64,000 nt of DNA. Source: Idiomarina sp. PL1-037 (GTDB lineage Bacteria; Pseudomonadota; Gammaproteobacteria; Enterobacterales; Alteromonadaceae). The position numbers and the translations under genes were made by a program. Location of the stretch: positions 1,302,001-1,366,000 of the forward strand of contig NZ_CP139873.1 of the NCBI RefSeq assembly GCF_034422975.1. Reading direction: 5' to 3'. The notes beneath the pieces were generated by a model. The model saw nothing but the letters and a program-made list of their open reading frames with translations, searched no databases and was not told the origin of the DNA. Shown here piece after piece: positions 24,776 to 34,543 of this stretch. Numbering within the stretch: the first letter of the stretch is position 1; the number at the start of each line of letters is the position of its first letter.

Positions 24776-26485
24776 TTAATAACCCGCAGCGTGCCCATCT
24801 TTACGGCTTTCCGAAGCCCCAATATAGACATCTTCTTCATGGTCTTTCCAGATAGCCTGATAACCACCATATGGACCCACGGCTTCCTGCAGTGTGTGCC
24901 CCATTTTTATCAGCTCACGGCGAGTGTGTTTAGAGAAACCGTTCTCGAGGCTCACAACACCGCCATCTTCCATTACCGACCCGGTTGGCTGACTTGAACC
25001 GGTATGCAGAATACGCGGCGCGTCACCGGCTTCTTGCAAGTTCATGCCAAAATCAATGAGATTGATAAGAATTTGTGCATGCATTTGTGGTTGAGTTGCA
25101 CCACCCATAACCCCGTAGCTCATAAGAGGCTTACCGTCTTTAGTGACGAAGGCCGGGATAATGGTGTGAAAAGGGCGTTTACCTGGTTCAAATACGTTAC
25201 GGTGGTTTGGGTCTAGCGCAAAAAGCTCTCCCCGGTTTTGCAGAACGAACCCTAAACCGGTTGGAGTAACGCCTGAACCCATGCCGCGATAGTTACTTTG
25301 AATCAGTGACACCATATTGCCGTTTTTATCGGCAGTGGTCAGATAAATAGTGTCGCCCTCTGTGGGAGGGTTACCCGGCTCATAAGAGCGCCCAGCGTGC
25401 TCAGAATTAATCAACTGTGCACGCTTTTTGCCGTATTCTTTGTCAATAAGGCCTTGAACAGGTACATCATTGAACGCCGGATCCGAATAGTATTTAGCAC
25501 GGTCTTCAAAAGCGAGCTTCTTGGCTTCAACAAAATGATGGATGTACTCCGGGCTGTCGTAACCCATTGCTTTGATATCAAACTGTTCAAGCATGTTTAA
25601 AATTTGAAGTGCGGCAATTCCCTGGGTGTTAGGCGGTAATTCCCATAAATCGTATCCGCGGTAGTTAGTCGAGACAGGATCGACCCAGGTTGATGTATGC
25701 TGAGCTAAGTCTTCGTAGGAAAGAAAGCCGCCATGTTTCTCCACGAAATCACTAATGGTGTGAGCAATGTCACCTTTATAAAAGCTGTCACGGCCCTCGT
25801 TGGCGAGCATTTTGTAAGTATTGGCCAGATCCGGGTTTTTAAATCGCTCTCCTTTTTCCGGTACATTACCGTCACGCATAAAGACATCGGTAAAGCCGGG
25901 GATATCTTTTAGTACTTCGGCGTTACGCTTCATGTAATAAGCGATGACTTCGGTAACTGGGAAACCGGATTCAGCATAGTTAATAGCTGGCTGTAATATT
26001 TTCTCCATGCCTAACTCACCGAAGCGATCGTGCAGTTCAAACCAGCCGTCTACTGCCCCGGGAACGGATAAGGGCAGTACACCGCGAGCAGGAATTGATT
26101 CATATCCGTTTTCTTTAAAATAGTCGAGCGTTAAGCTTTGCGGAGAACGGCCGGAGGCATTGAGGCCATAAAGTTTCCTAGCCTCAGCATCCCAGACAAT
26201 GGCGTAGAGGTCGCCACCAATGCCGTTTCCGGTTGGCTCGACCAGACCTAATACCGCATTCGCTGCAATAGCGGCATCTATTGCATTACCGCCTTCCTGC
26301 ATAATATCTAACGCAACTTGCGTGGCTAATGGCTGGCTTGTTGCGGCCATTGCCGTAGGCGCCATAGCTTCCGAGCGGGTAGCAAAGTGATGCCCGGTAA
26401 TACGGTCACTGGCATTACTGGGTAAGGTTGTTGCCGCGCAGGAAAATGCGAGCGCGGCGGATGCAATAATGTTTAATTTAGCCAT
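24776..26485 (-). CDS. ggt: Gamma-glutamyltransferase (YwrD-like)
   Basis: The enzyme cleaves gamma-glutamyl bonds such as in glutathione, outside the cytoplasm. The 569-residue precursor has a signal peptide (about residues 1-26). It is made as a proenzyme that cuts itself before a catalytic Thr; that residue lies in EGDTIYLTTADKNGNMV near residue 390. GNGIGGDLYAIVWD and the closing GGYQAIWKD are family features. The start at 26485 has an AAAGGTAA ribosome site. The start codon is inside a potential hairpin (26482-26518). A second, dissimilar ggt occurs at 49875. Confidence 0.93.
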   Translation of the reverse strand: MAKLNIIASAALAFSCAATTLPSNASDRITGHHFATRSEAMAPTAMAATSQPLATQVALDIMQEGGNAIDAAIAANAVLGLVEPTGNGIGGDLYAIVWDAEARKLYGLNASGRSPQSLTLDYFKENGYESIPARGVLPLSVPGAVDGWFELHDRFGELGMEKILQPAINYAESGFPVTEVIAYYMKRNAEVLKDIPGFTDVFMRDGNVPEKGERFKNPDLANTYKMLANEGRDSFYKGDIAHTISDFVEKHGGFLSYEDLAQHTSTWVDPVSTNYRGYDLWELPPNTQGIAALQILNMLEQFDIKAMGYDSPEYIHHFVEAKKLAFEDRAKYYSDPAFNDVPVQGLIDKEYGKKRAQLINSEHAGRSYEPGNPPTEGDTIYLTTADKNGNMVSLIQSNYRGMGSGVTPTGLGFVLQNRGELFALDPNHRNVFEPGKRPFHTIIPAFVTKDGKPLMSYGVMGGATQPQMHAQILINLIDFGMNLQEAGDAPRILHTGSSQPTGSVMEDGGVVSLENGFSKHTRRELIKMGHTLQEAVGPYGGYQAIWKDHEEDVYIGASESRKDGHAAGY

Positions 26486-26518
26486 AGTGGTTACCTTTTT
26501 GTTTTTTTCCACTATAGG
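26482..26518 (-). repeat. Inverted repeat enclosing the ggt ribosome site
   Basis: CCATAGTGG at 26482-26490 pairs with CCACTATAGG at 26509-26518 with one bulged base. In the minus-strand mRNA the AUG is in the stem and the A-rich ribosome site is in the loop. It could lower translation or be a DNA operator. Confidence 0.5.
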
Positions 26519-26533
26519 CCGGACTTCCAAAAC

Positions 26534-26566
26534 AAAAAAGACCAGCCACGATGGGCTGGTCTTTTT
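26534..26566 (-). terminator. putP terminator
   Basis: AAAAAGACCAGCC and GGCTGGTCTTTTT form a 13-base-pair stem with a 6-base loop, with A and T runs on both sides. It lies 24 bases after the putP stop on the minus strand. Confidence 0.9.
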
Positions 26567-26589
26567 ATCAGTTACAAGGCGTAAATAGC

Positions 26590-28119
26590 TTAACCTTTTT
26601 TGTCACCATGGTAGTAATCATCAATGACACTTTCCATTTCAACAAATTTATCCTGAAGCTCTTGCTCTGGTTCAGCAGTCATTTTGCTGAAGACGATGAC
26701 TGCCAGAGTAGACAGGATAAATCCAGGTACTATTTCATAAACGTAAGCTGAAAGGTGCTCGCCACCAAAGGTTGGTCCGTAAATCCAGAACAACACTGTT
26801 ATGGCACCGGCTAACATCCCTGCCAATGCGCCGTTGCGGTTCATACGCTTCCAGAATAGGCTTAGAATAACAACGGGGCCGAATGCTGCGCCGAAGCCAG
26901 CCCAGGCGTTACTGACCAGACTCAGAATGGTATTTTCCGGGTTCCATGCCAGCCAGATGGCGACCAACGAGACAGCCAGAACAGACAGACGTCCAACAAA
27001 AACCAGCTCTTTTTGACTTGCATCTTTACGCAGGAAGGCTTTATAGAAGTCTTCGGTTAAAGAGCTTGAGCTAACCAGCAGTTGAGAGGAGATAGTACTC
27101 ATAATTGCTGCGAGTATAGCGGCCAGCAGGAAACCACCAATTAAAGGGTGGAACAGGAACTGAGAAAAGATAATGAAAATAGTTTCAGCATCGGGGAGAC
27201 TCATCTGCGTCTCAGAGACGTAAGAAATACCGACAAAACCTGTTGCCATGGCACCAATGATAGAAACCGTCATCCATGAAACACCGATACGACGAGCGGC
27301 TTTGACATCGCTTACTGAGCGAATTGCCATGAAACGCACGATAATGTGTGGTTGGCCAAAGTAACCAAGCCCCCAGGCGAGCAATGAAACGATACCAAGA
27401 AACCCTAGCATTTCACCCGTTTCGCCATCTTTAAAGAATTGCAGGAAGTCTGGATTAATGTCTCCAACCTGACCTACAACACTGCTGTATCCACCAAGTT
27501 CAGCAAAGGCGACGATTGGAACCAGGACCAGGGCAACGAACATGATGCAGCCCTGCACGAAGTCCGTCATACTCACTGCCAAAAAACCGCCGAACAGGGT
27601 ATAGGCACAAACGACACCAGCCGTGACCCAGAGACCTGTGGTGTAGTCCATGCCGAAGGAACTGTCGAACAGCTTTCCTCCCGCAACTAAGCTGGCTGAA
27701 GTGTACAAGGTGAAGAAGATGATAATAACGACTGAAGAAAAGATACGCAGGCGACGACCTTTATCGTTAAATCGATTAGCAAAGTAGTCGGGTATCGTAA
27801 TTGAGTCGTTAGCAACTTCGGTGTAGGTTCTGAGGCGGGGTGCCACAATGACATAGTTTAAGAATGCACCAATGACCAGACCCACTGCAATCCACAACTG
27901 TGACACGCCAGAGACGTAAATTGCACCGGGTAAGCCCATCAACATCCAGCCACTCATATCAGATGCACCTGCTGATAATGCTGTAACTGCAGGGCCTAAG
28001 CCTCGTCCTCCAAGCATGTAGCCTGAAACCGAGTCGGTAGACTTTTTATAGGCATAAAGCCCAATACCTAGCATGACAATAAAGTACAGCGCTAGTGATA
28101 TCAGAGTACCTGTTTCCAC
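26590..28119 (-). CDS. putP: Sodium/proline symporter
   Basis: PutP imports proline with sodium across the inner membrane. The 509-residue protein has 13 predicted membrane helices of the SSS family, with DMSGWMLMGLPGAIYVSG near residue 54 and the LPSTISSQLLVSSSSLTEDFYK-type motif (SQLLVSSSSLTEDFYK) near residue 337. The C-terminus is a short charged tail. The start is GTG at 28119 with a GGGAG ribosome site. The gene begins only 23 bases after sapF on the same strand, so read-through from the sap operon is possible. No putA is in the window. Confidence 0.95.
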   Translation of the reverse strand: METGTLISLALYFIVMLGIGLYAYKKSTDSVSGYMLGGRGLGPAVTALSAGASDMSGWMLMGLPGAIYVSGVSQLWIAVGLVIGAFLNYVIVAPRLRTYTEVANDSITIPDYFANRFNDKGRRLRIFSSVVIIIFFTLYTSASLVAGGKLFDSSFGMDYTTGLWVTAGVVCAYTLFGGFLAVSMTDFVQGCIMFVALVLVPIVAFAELGGYSSVVGQVGDINPDFLQFFKDGETGEMLGFLGIVSLLAWGLGYFGQPHIIVRFMAIRSVSDVKAARRIGVSWMTVSIIGAMATGFVGISYVSETQMSLPDAETIFIIFSQFLFHPLIGGFLLAAILAAIMSTISSQLLVSSSSLTEDFYKAFLRKDASQKELVFVGRLSVLAVSLVAIWLAWNPENTILSLVSNAWAGFGAAFGPVVILSLFWKRMNRNGALAGMLAGAITVLFWIYGPTFGGEHLSAYVYEIVPGFILSTLAVIVFSKMTAEPEQELQDKFVEMESVIDDYYHGDKKG

Positions 28120-28142
28120 ATTAAACTCCCGTTTTTTAGTTT

Positions 28143-28955
28143 TTAGTCAGCGATCTTAGCGCTTCTGTCGCTGTTATATTGAATGTTATGTTTTAAATGT
28201 TCGTGCAGCAATTGTTGAACGTAAGTTTGCTGCGTGTCTTTTAGTACTATGTCTGTTTTATCAAACGCGATCATTTTACCACGATATAAAATTAAGATCT
28301 TATCGGCAATATGTTTCACGATTTGTGGCGAATGTGTCACTAAAATATAAGAAATGCCCATATCTTTCTGTAGATCAAGCATTAGGTTGATGATTTGAGC
28401 TCTAATTGATGGGTCAAGTGCGACCAGAGCCTCGTCAGCGACAACAATCTGCGGCTCCAGAATAATGGCACGCGCAATACAGACTCGTTGCTTTTGCCCA
28501 CTGGACAGCATATGAGGGTAAAATTCCCAGTGTTCGCGTAGCATGCCAACGCGTTGCAAAGTCAAATTGACCCGTTCCTGGCGCTCGGCAGCCGTTAACT
28601 GGGTATTAAATAACAGAGGTTCCTCCAGTTGTTTACCTATGTTGAGATGCGCATTCAGGGAATTTTCACTGTCCTGAAATATCATTCGAATGTTGTTGCA
28701 TAGCTGCGGAAAGTTATTGCTATGGAGCTTCTGACCATTAAGCAGAATGTCGCCACTGGTTGCGGTATCTACACCACCAATAATTTGTGCCAGGGTCGAC
28801 TTACCGGAACCTGTCTCGCCCATTACAGCCAATATTTCTCCGGCTTCAAGGGTGAAGGACAAAGGTTCTATTGCTACCGATTTAGGAGTCCATGGCCAGC
28901 CTTTTCGGGAGCGGTAGGTTTTGCCTAGGTTTTGGACTTCCAGTAAGTGACTCAT
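28143..28955 (-). CDS. sapF: Peptide ABC transporter ATP-binding protein SapF
   Basis: This 270-residue ATPase belongs to the dipeptide/oligopeptide class of ABC importers. Walker A is GETGSGKSTLAQ near residue 46, the signature is LSSGQKQRV near residue 150 and Walker B is IVVADEALVALD. It is the last of the sapABCDF genes and overlaps sapD by 4 bases. The Sap system is linked in enterobacteria to antimicrobial peptide resistance and putrescine export; the substrate here is not shown by sequence. Confidence 0.92.
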   Translation of the reverse strand: MSHLLEVQNLGKTYRSRKGWPWTPKSVAIEPLSFTLEAGEILAVMGETGSGKSTLAQIIGGVDTATSGDILLNGQKLHSNNFPQLCNNIRMIFQDSENSLNAHLNIGKQLEEPLLFNTQLTAAERQERVNLTLQRVGMLREHWEFYPHMLSSGQKQRVCIARAIILEPQIVVADEALVALDPSIRAQIINLMLDLQKDMGISYILVTHSPQIVKHIADKILILYRGKMIAFDKTDIVLKDTQQTYVQQLLHEHLKHNIQYNSDRSAKIAD

Positions 28956-29944
28956 GAGCTGCTATCCAGTAACGGAAAATGGCAATGATACACACGCTGC
29001 CCGTGATGAGTAGCCCGTGGTGCTTTAACGCAGGTTTTTTGAGCGTAAGGACATCGGGGACCCAAACGGCAACCGATCGGCATATGCCGCAATGTTGGTA
29101 TAGAGCCGGGCAGGGTCGGTAAACGCGCCTTGTGAGGCAACTCTTGCTGCGTTTGCAACGACATACGGAGCATCGAATCGGTGTAAGGGTGCGCTGGTTC
29201 AGATAAAATGTTGTGGGCGGGCCCGGTTTCCATTAACTGTCCGCAATAAAGCAGGGTTAAGCGTTTGGTCTCAGGTAAAATAGAGCCAACATCCTGCGAA
29301 ATCAATACAACAGACATTTTTTGGCTAACGGCCAGCCGTGCCAGCAAACGATGGATCTGTAGACGGGTTGAAGGCTCCATTGCAGTAGTTGGCTCGTCGG
29401 CAATAAGGAGTCTGGGACGGTGAGCAATGGCTATAGCAATACTCACTTTCTGCGCTATGCCCTGAGACAATTCAAAAGGGTAGCTTTCCATTATAGACTC
29501 GTGGTCGCGAATACCCACTCGATGAAGCAGTCTTTTAACCCGGGTTTTACGGTCAACCCGTCGACGCATGAATGTACCGCGGACGTCCCCTTGTGGAATG
29601 GCCTCTACGATTTGCTGCTCGACGGTGCTGTTAGGGTCCAGGTACGCATTAGGATCCTGAAAAATCATAGCCATATCGCGCCCGGTAATTTTCCGGCGCT
29701 GTTTAGGCGTCATTGCCAGTAAATCCTGACCGTTCCACCAAAGCCTGTCAGCGGTAACCTGCCAGTTGGGGTTTATAAAGCCCATAATGGCTTTTGCCAG
29801 CAAACTTTTCCCCGACCCGGATTCGCCCACAATACTGTGAATTTCTCCCTCAGTAAGCTGCAGATTAACTTTATCAAGTACCCGGACGATGCCGTGCGCT
29901 GTTTGCATTTCTACTGTCAGATTGCGTATATCGAGTAACTGCAT
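28952..29944 (-). CDS. sapD: Peptide ABC transporter ATP-binding protein SapD
   Basis: The 330-residue ATPase pairs with SapF on the inner face of the transporter. Walker A is GESGSGKSLLAKA near residue 38, the signature helix region is ELSQGIAQKVSIA (LSQGI in place of LSGGQ, as in SapD/OppD relatives) and Walker B is LLIADEPTTAMEP. The C-terminal extension has the oligopeptide-ABC cysteine motif GCRLGPRCPYAQKTC, which can hold an iron-sulfur cluster in the family. The start overlaps the sapC stop by one base. Confidence 0.93.
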   Translation of the reverse strand: MQLLDIRNLTVEMQTAHGIVRVLDKVNLQLTEGEIHSIVGESGSGKSLLAKAIMGFINPNWQVTADRLWWNGQDLLAMTPKQRRKITGRDMAMIFQDPNAYLDPNSTVEQQIVEAIPQGDVRGTFMRRRVDRKTRVKRLLHRVGIRDHESIMESYPFELSQGIAQKVSIAIAIAHRPRLLIADEPTTAMEPSTRLQIHRLLARLAVSQKMSVVLISQDVGSILPETKRLTLLYCGQLMETGPAHNILSEPAHPYTDSMLRMSLQTQQELPHKARLPTLPGSIPTLRHMPIGCRLGPRCPYAQKTCVKAPRATHHGQRVYHCHFPLLDSSS

Positions 29945-30837
29945 TAGCTGTTAACCCTTTCTTTTAAAGCACGCCGCAGGCTGTCTCCGACAATGTTAAT
30001 AGCCATAATGGTAATAAACAACGTTACGCCCGGTAGCACCATGGACCAGGGCGATAAATAAACCTCGTCCAGACTGCGTGCCAGCATACTGCCCCATTCA
30101 GGGGTTGGTGCCTGAATACCCAGCCCAAGAAAGCTGAGAGCGGCAATATCCATAATAGCAACGGAAAGCGATACCGTAAGCTGCATGACCAATGTGGGGG
30201 TCACGTTAGGTAATATCACCCGGTAAAGCAAGTAGGCTTTGGAGCAACCATTGAGTCGCGACGCGGTAACGTAATCTTTATGCCACTCTTCGTGCACCGC
30301 ATTACGGGTAACGAAGATAAACTGCGGAATTAACGAAAGCGTTATAGCAAAGGCTACGTTATTAAAACCGGTACCGAGAATCGCAATAATGATAAGTGCC
30401 ATCAAGAAGGAAGGTATGGACAGCAAAGTATCAAAAAGCCGCGATAAGCTTTGGTATTTTATCGTTCGGTCAATACCAGCAAGAGCCCCTATGCTCATGC
30501 CAATTAGTGAGGATACTGCAACCATAAGTATCGGTAGTCCCAGACTGTATAACCCACCAATTAATAGTCGCGATAGCATGTCCCGACCTAAATCGTCGGT
30601 GCCAAATAAATAATTCATATTGCCGCTTTCAACCCATGAAGGGGGAAGTGCAATGGCATCAGAGAATTGGGCTGACGTATTAAAGGGTGCGAGCAAGGGG
30701 GACAGCAATACGACCAATATCATTGCCAGCAGAACATACAAGGCTGCCATGGAGAGAAACCTTGAGCGGAAGCTCTTCCAGACTAGCTTAAGTGGCGATG
30801 GGGTTTCATCGTGATGATACAGATTAACGTGTGGCAT
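29944..30837 (-). CDS. sapC: Peptide ABC transporter permease SapC
   Basis: The 297-residue inner-membrane permease has about six helices and the DppC/OppC-type EAA loop (NGCSKAYLLYRVILPNVTP, near residue 195). The N-terminal cytosolic segment NLYHHDETPSPLKLVWKSF is typical for the SapC/DppC group. It overlaps sapB by 14 bases and sapD by one, so all five sap genes are translationally coupled. Confidence 0.93.
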   Translation of the reverse strand: MPHVNLYHHDETPSPLKLVWKSFRSRFLSMAALYVLLAMILVVLLSPLLAPFNTSAQFSDAIALPPSWVESGNMNYLFGTDDLGRDMLSRLLIGGLYSLGLPILMVAVSSLIGMSIGALAGIDRTIKYQSLSRLFDTLLSIPSFLMALIIIAILGTGFNNVAFAITLSLIPQFIFVTRNAVHEEWHKDYVTASRLNGCSKAYLLYRVILPNVTPTLVMQLTVSLSVAIMDIAALSFLGLGIQAPTPEWGSMLARSLDEVYLSPWSMVLPGVTLFITIMAINIVGDSLRRALKERVNS

Positions 30838-31852
30838 ATTGTTCGTGCCTCACTATTGGGAATCGCCAGCCATGGTATAGCTCGACCAGTAGGTTAAAGA
30901 ACAAAATAACGAAAGCGAACATTAATACAGCTGCCTGAATAATAGGGTAGTCACGTTCAAAAATACTACGGATAAGCCAATTGCCCATTCCCGGCCAGTT
31001 AAAAATGGATTCAACCACAATACTGTTGGTTAATAGTAAACTGAAGATGAGAGTGGTTTGTTGCAGCACTGATTGCACTGCATTTGGAATCGCGTGTTTT
31101 ACCAATACTCTAAATTCACTTAACCCGCGGGCACGAGCCGCTTTTACGAAAGGTTTTTGCAGCATTTCCTGGGTTGCATTTCGCATTAAGCGCAGTAACA
31201 GCATCATTGGCATGATAGCCAGTATGATCACCGGCAGAACAATATGATTTAAAGCGTCCTGAAGCGCCGCGGCTTTATATTCCGAGCGACTTAAAAATAC
31301 ATCGATGAGAATTGAACCGGTTTGTGGTTCGACGCCATATAAAGGGTTTATCTGGCCGGTAATAGGGAACCAACCGAGTTTTATCGCAAACAGTAGTATC
31401 AGTAACTGAGCTAACCAGAAAACCGGGATAGAGTAACCAACCATAGCCAGGCTTATTACGGTTTGGTCGGAACGCTGACGAAAGCGGGAGGCAGCAAATA
31501 CACCCAATGGTAAACCAAAAACAACGGCAACCAGTAAGGCCAGAAGAATGAGCTCCATTGAGGCCATAAAGTGTTGAATACCATCGGCAAATACCGGTGT
31601 ACCATTACTCAGTGATAACCCCCAGTCGCCGGCAAATAAGTGCTGCAGGTAACGCATGTATTGAATGGCCAGGTTCTGGTCACCGCCACGCAGTTCAACC
31701 ATGAGAGGATAGCTGCTCTGGAACGGCCGGATGCCGCTCATATTGGTTATTGGATCGCCCGGAAACAAGTAATTGAGGCTAAAACTAAACACCGTTAGTA
31801 AAAACACAGCAATAATAAAAACGCTTAAACGGCCTATAAGATAGCGGGTCAT
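30824..31852 (-). CDS. sapB: Peptide ABC transporter permease SapB
   Basis: The 342-residue DppB/OppB-type permease has an N-terminal membrane helix, a periplasmic loop (about 30-90) and five further helices. The EAA loop is seen in ARGLSEFRVLVKHAIPNA near residue 240. It partners with SapC to form the channel. The start overlaps the sapA stop by 4 bases. Confidence 0.93.
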   Translation of the reverse strand: MTRYLIGRLSVFIIAVFLLTVFSFSLNYLFPGDPITNMSGIRPFQSSYPLMVELRGGDQNLAIQYMRYLQHLFAGDWGLSLSNGTPVFADGIQHFMASMELILLALLVAVVFGLPLGVFAASRFRQRSDQTVISLAMVGYSIPVFWLAQLLILLFAIKLGWFPITGQINPLYGVEPQTGSILIDVFLSRSEYKAAALQDALNHIVLPVIILAIMPMMLLLRLMRNATQEMLQKPFVKAARARGLSEFRVLVKHAIPNAVQSVLQQTTLIFSLLLTNSIVVESIFNWPGMGNWLIRSIFERDYPIIQAAVLMFAFVILFFNLLVELYHGWRFPIVRHEQYATR

Positions 31853-33474
31853 TGTGATTCTTCCTCCGCAGTATCTTTAGTGGCCAGGCGAAAGTTAATA
31901 CCTCCGTATGGAGGAAGTTCCACGCCACTGATGTTTTTCTGCTGTGCCTGAAAGCGTTTTGAGTGGGCAATAGGCAATAAAGGTTGTTGCTGGTTCAGTA
32001 AGTGCTGAGCTGACTGATACAGAGCTTTACGTTCTTCCGGAACCGTGGTTGCAATGGCGCTGTAAAGCAACTGGTCAAAACCCGGGTGGCACCAGTTAGC
32101 CCGGTTGCCACCGGTCGCTACGGCAGCACAGCTCAACAGTGGTCTGAAGAAGTTATCAGGGTCAGCATTGTCGGCATACCAACCAATGAGCACGGTATCG
32201 TGTTCGCCACGAGAAAGGCGCCGGCGAAAGGTGTTCCATTCATAAGAAACAATGCTTGCTGAGACACCAATTTGAGCTAAGTCTGACTGCATCAGTTCCG
32301 CCATTCTGCGGGCGTTAGGATTGTAGACGCGCTGTACCGGCATGGCCCAGATGTTAATATTCAAATTTGAATGACCGGCTTCTTCCAATAAACGTTTGGC
32401 TTTTTCCGGGTCATACTGATACTGAATGCCACGGTCATCATAAGCCCAGGATGTTGGAGGCAATATTGATTGTGCCAGCTCAGCATTACCGGAATAGATA
32501 GTCTGAATAATCGCTTCGCGGTTAATAGCGTGACTCAGAGCCTGACGAACAAGAGGGTCATCAAAAGGTTTTTTCTTAGTATTAAATGCCCAGAAAGAGA
32601 CATTTGGACTCACCTCGTCGGTGACAATTAATTGCTCTCTGTTGAGTGCCTGCAACTCACTTACCAGCGGGTAAGGAATAATGTCACATTCACCGGTAAC
32701 CAGCTTAAGCATACGCTTGTTTGCGTTAGGGGTAATAGAATACACCAGATGCTCAATTCCGGGGCCTTCCCGCCAATACCCCGGATGTCGGGAGTAACGT
32801 ATTAACACATCTTTGCGATAACTCTCGAAACGGTAGGGGCCGGTTCCTATGGGTAAAGCATCAATTTGTCCGGGGCGGTCTTCAGTCAAAAGTTGTTGGG
32901 CGTACTCAGCGGATAAAATAACGGCGAAGTCTGTGGCAAGGTTTGCTAAAAACGAACTGTCGGCATTATTCAGCACGATATCGACCGTCATTTTATCAAT
33001 TTTGACAACTTTATTGATCAACTGATCCAGCCCTGTGGCTCTGAAAAAGGGATAGCTCCCTCCAACCTGATGATAAAGGCTGGTTTCATCCAGCCACCGG
33101 TTAAAGCTGAATTGAACGTCTTCAGCGGTTAGTTCCCGGCTGGGCTGAAAGTAGTTGGTTGTATGAAATTTTACGCCTTCGCGCAAATGAAACCGGTAAC
33201 GAGTGCCGTTATCCAAAGTTTCCCAGCGCTTCGCAAGTGCAGGTACAAATTCCTGTTGCTCAGCATCGTAATCAATTAACCGGTCGTAGAGTTGAGCCGC
33301 GGTTGCATCAACGGTAGTGCCTGAGGTAACAAGCTGAGGATTAAAAGAAGCGGGGTTGCCTTCTGAACAGTAAATAATGCCGTTGGCCAGAGGAGCAGGC
33401 TCTGGTTCCTCAGATTGACAGCCTGAGAGAAACGCTGCTGCAATAACAGCCACATTTGCGTACGCTTTAATCAT
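31849..33474 (-). CDS. sapA: Peptide-binding lipoprotein SapA
   Basis: The 541-residue solute-binding protein of the SBP_bac_5 family starts with a lipoprotein signal (lipobox LSGC, about residue 19), so it is anchored rather than free in the periplasm. YDRLIDYDAE, TAEDVQFSFNRWLD and LPIGTGPYRFESYRKD are typical of the family. It is the first gene of sapABCDF and overlaps the pspF stop by 8 bases, so pspF and sap genes form one transcript, as in E. coli. Confidence 0.93.
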   Translation of the reverse strand: MIKAYANVAVIAAAFLSGCQSEEPEPAPLANGIIYCSEGNPASFNPQLVTSGTTVDATAAQLYDRLIDYDAEQQEFVPALAKRWETLDNGTRYRFHLREGVKFHTTNYFQPSRELTAEDVQFSFNRWLDETSLYHQVGGSYPFFRATGLDQLINKVVKIDKMTVDIVLNNADSSFLANLATDFAVILSAEYAQQLLTEDRPGQIDALPIGTGPYRFESYRKDVLIRYSRHPGYWREGPGIEHLVYSITPNANKRMLKLVTGECDIIPYPLVSELQALNREQLIVTDEVSPNVSFWAFNTKKKPFDDPLVRQALSHAINREAIIQTIYSGNAELAQSILPPTSWAYDDRGIQYQYDPEKAKRLLEEAGHSNLNINIWAMPVQRVYNPNARRMAELMQSDLAQIGVSASIVSYEWNTFRRRLSRGEHDTVLIGWYADNADPDNFFRPLLSCAAVATGGNRANWCHPGFDQLLYSAIATTVPEERKALYQSAQHLLNQQQPLLPIAHSKRFQAQQKNISGVELPPYGGINFRLATKDTAEEESQ

Positions 33475-34543
33475 TAGCTGCAGAAGCCCCTTCCAATAAC
33501 TGATACTTTTTTAAGTAACCTCGTAACTGATGATAAGTCAGTCCAAGAAAATTAGCTGTTTTCTTTTGGTTAAACTGACATAAACGTAAGGCTTGCGACA
33601 AGACATCAATTTCATACTCTTGCGACTTTTGTTTAAAGTCTATTGGTTGATCGGCGTTGAGTTTGGGCATATCAATTACGTCATTATTTTCAGTATGGCT
33701 TTGTTCATTAGCCAGCGGCTCTTGCGCTACCGTTTTTTCTGTAACCGGAGTTTTGGGCCGGAACGGACTGTTAAACGGGTCAATGATAATGTCGTGAATA
33801 GGGACATGACCATTTCCCAGCCGATATAAACTGCGCTCTACCGTGTTTTTAAGCTCGCGTACGTTACCGGGCCAATGATATTCAAGCAAGGTTTTACGCG
33901 CTTTCTCGGAAAAACCACTGAATAACTCCAGTTCCATTTCCCGCGCCATAGAAATGGCAAAGTGCTCAGCAAGCAGCATGATGTCGTCGCGGCGTTCGCG
34001 TAATGGCGGTAGGGTGATGACATCAAATGCCAGGCGGTCCAGTAGATCTGAACGAAATTGACCTTTGGCAGCAAGCGACGGAAGGTCTTCATTAGTGGCG
34101 GCAATGAGGCGAGTATCAATTTTAACCGAATGGCGGCCGCCCACGCGTTCAAATTCTCCGTACTCAATAACCCGCAGCAGCTTTTCCTGAACCCGTAAGG
34201 ACGTATTGGCTAATTCATCAAGAAATAGTGAGCCACCGTCTGCGCGTTCAAAACGACCTTCGTGTTTTTTAGCGGCACCGGTGAAAGCGCCGGCTTCATG
34301 GCCAAAGAGCTCACTGTCGAGTAAGTTTTCATTCAGAGCGGCACAGTTGAGGGTAATGTACTGTTGTTGCCAGCGTCGGGACAAGTAATGACAACGCGCT
34401 GCAATAAGCTCTTTACCGGTGCCTCGTTCACCAATAATTAATACGGGCTTATCGAGAGGAGCAATTTGCGACACTTGTTCCAGCACATCGGAAAAGCTGT
34501 TGGATTGTCCGATGAGGTTGTCGGGTTTTCGCTCAGGGCGCAT
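33467..34543 (-). CDS. pspF: Psp operon transcriptional activator PspF
   Basis: PspF is a sigma-54 enhancer-binding protein with no regulatory domain; PspA holds it inactive until the membrane is stressed. The 358-residue protein has the AAA+ domain with Walker A GERGTGKE near residue 38, the sigma-54 contact loop GAFTGA near residue 86 and Walker B GGSLFLDE. After a longer than usual linker (about residues 245-305) comes the Fis-type HTH, KTANFLGLTYHQLRGYLKK. It is divergent from pspA across a 190-base control region. Confidence 0.96.
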   Translation of the reverse strand: MRPERKPDNLIGQSNSFSDVLEQVSQIAPLDKPVLIIGERGTGKELIAARCHYLSRRWQQQYITLNCAALNENLLDSELFGHEAGAFTGAAKKHEGRFERADGGSLFLDELANTSLRVQEKLLRVIEYGEFERVGGRHSVKIDTRLIAATNEDLPSLAAKGQFRSDLLDRLAFDVITLPPLRERRDDIMLLAEHFAISMAREMELELFSGFSEKARKTLLEYHWPGNVRELKNTVERSLYRLGNGHVPIHDIIIDPFNSPFRPKTPVTEKTVAQEPLANEQSHTENNDVIDMPKLNADQPIDFKQKSQEYEIDVLSQALRLCQFNQKKTANFLGLTYHQLRGYLKKYQLLEGASAAND

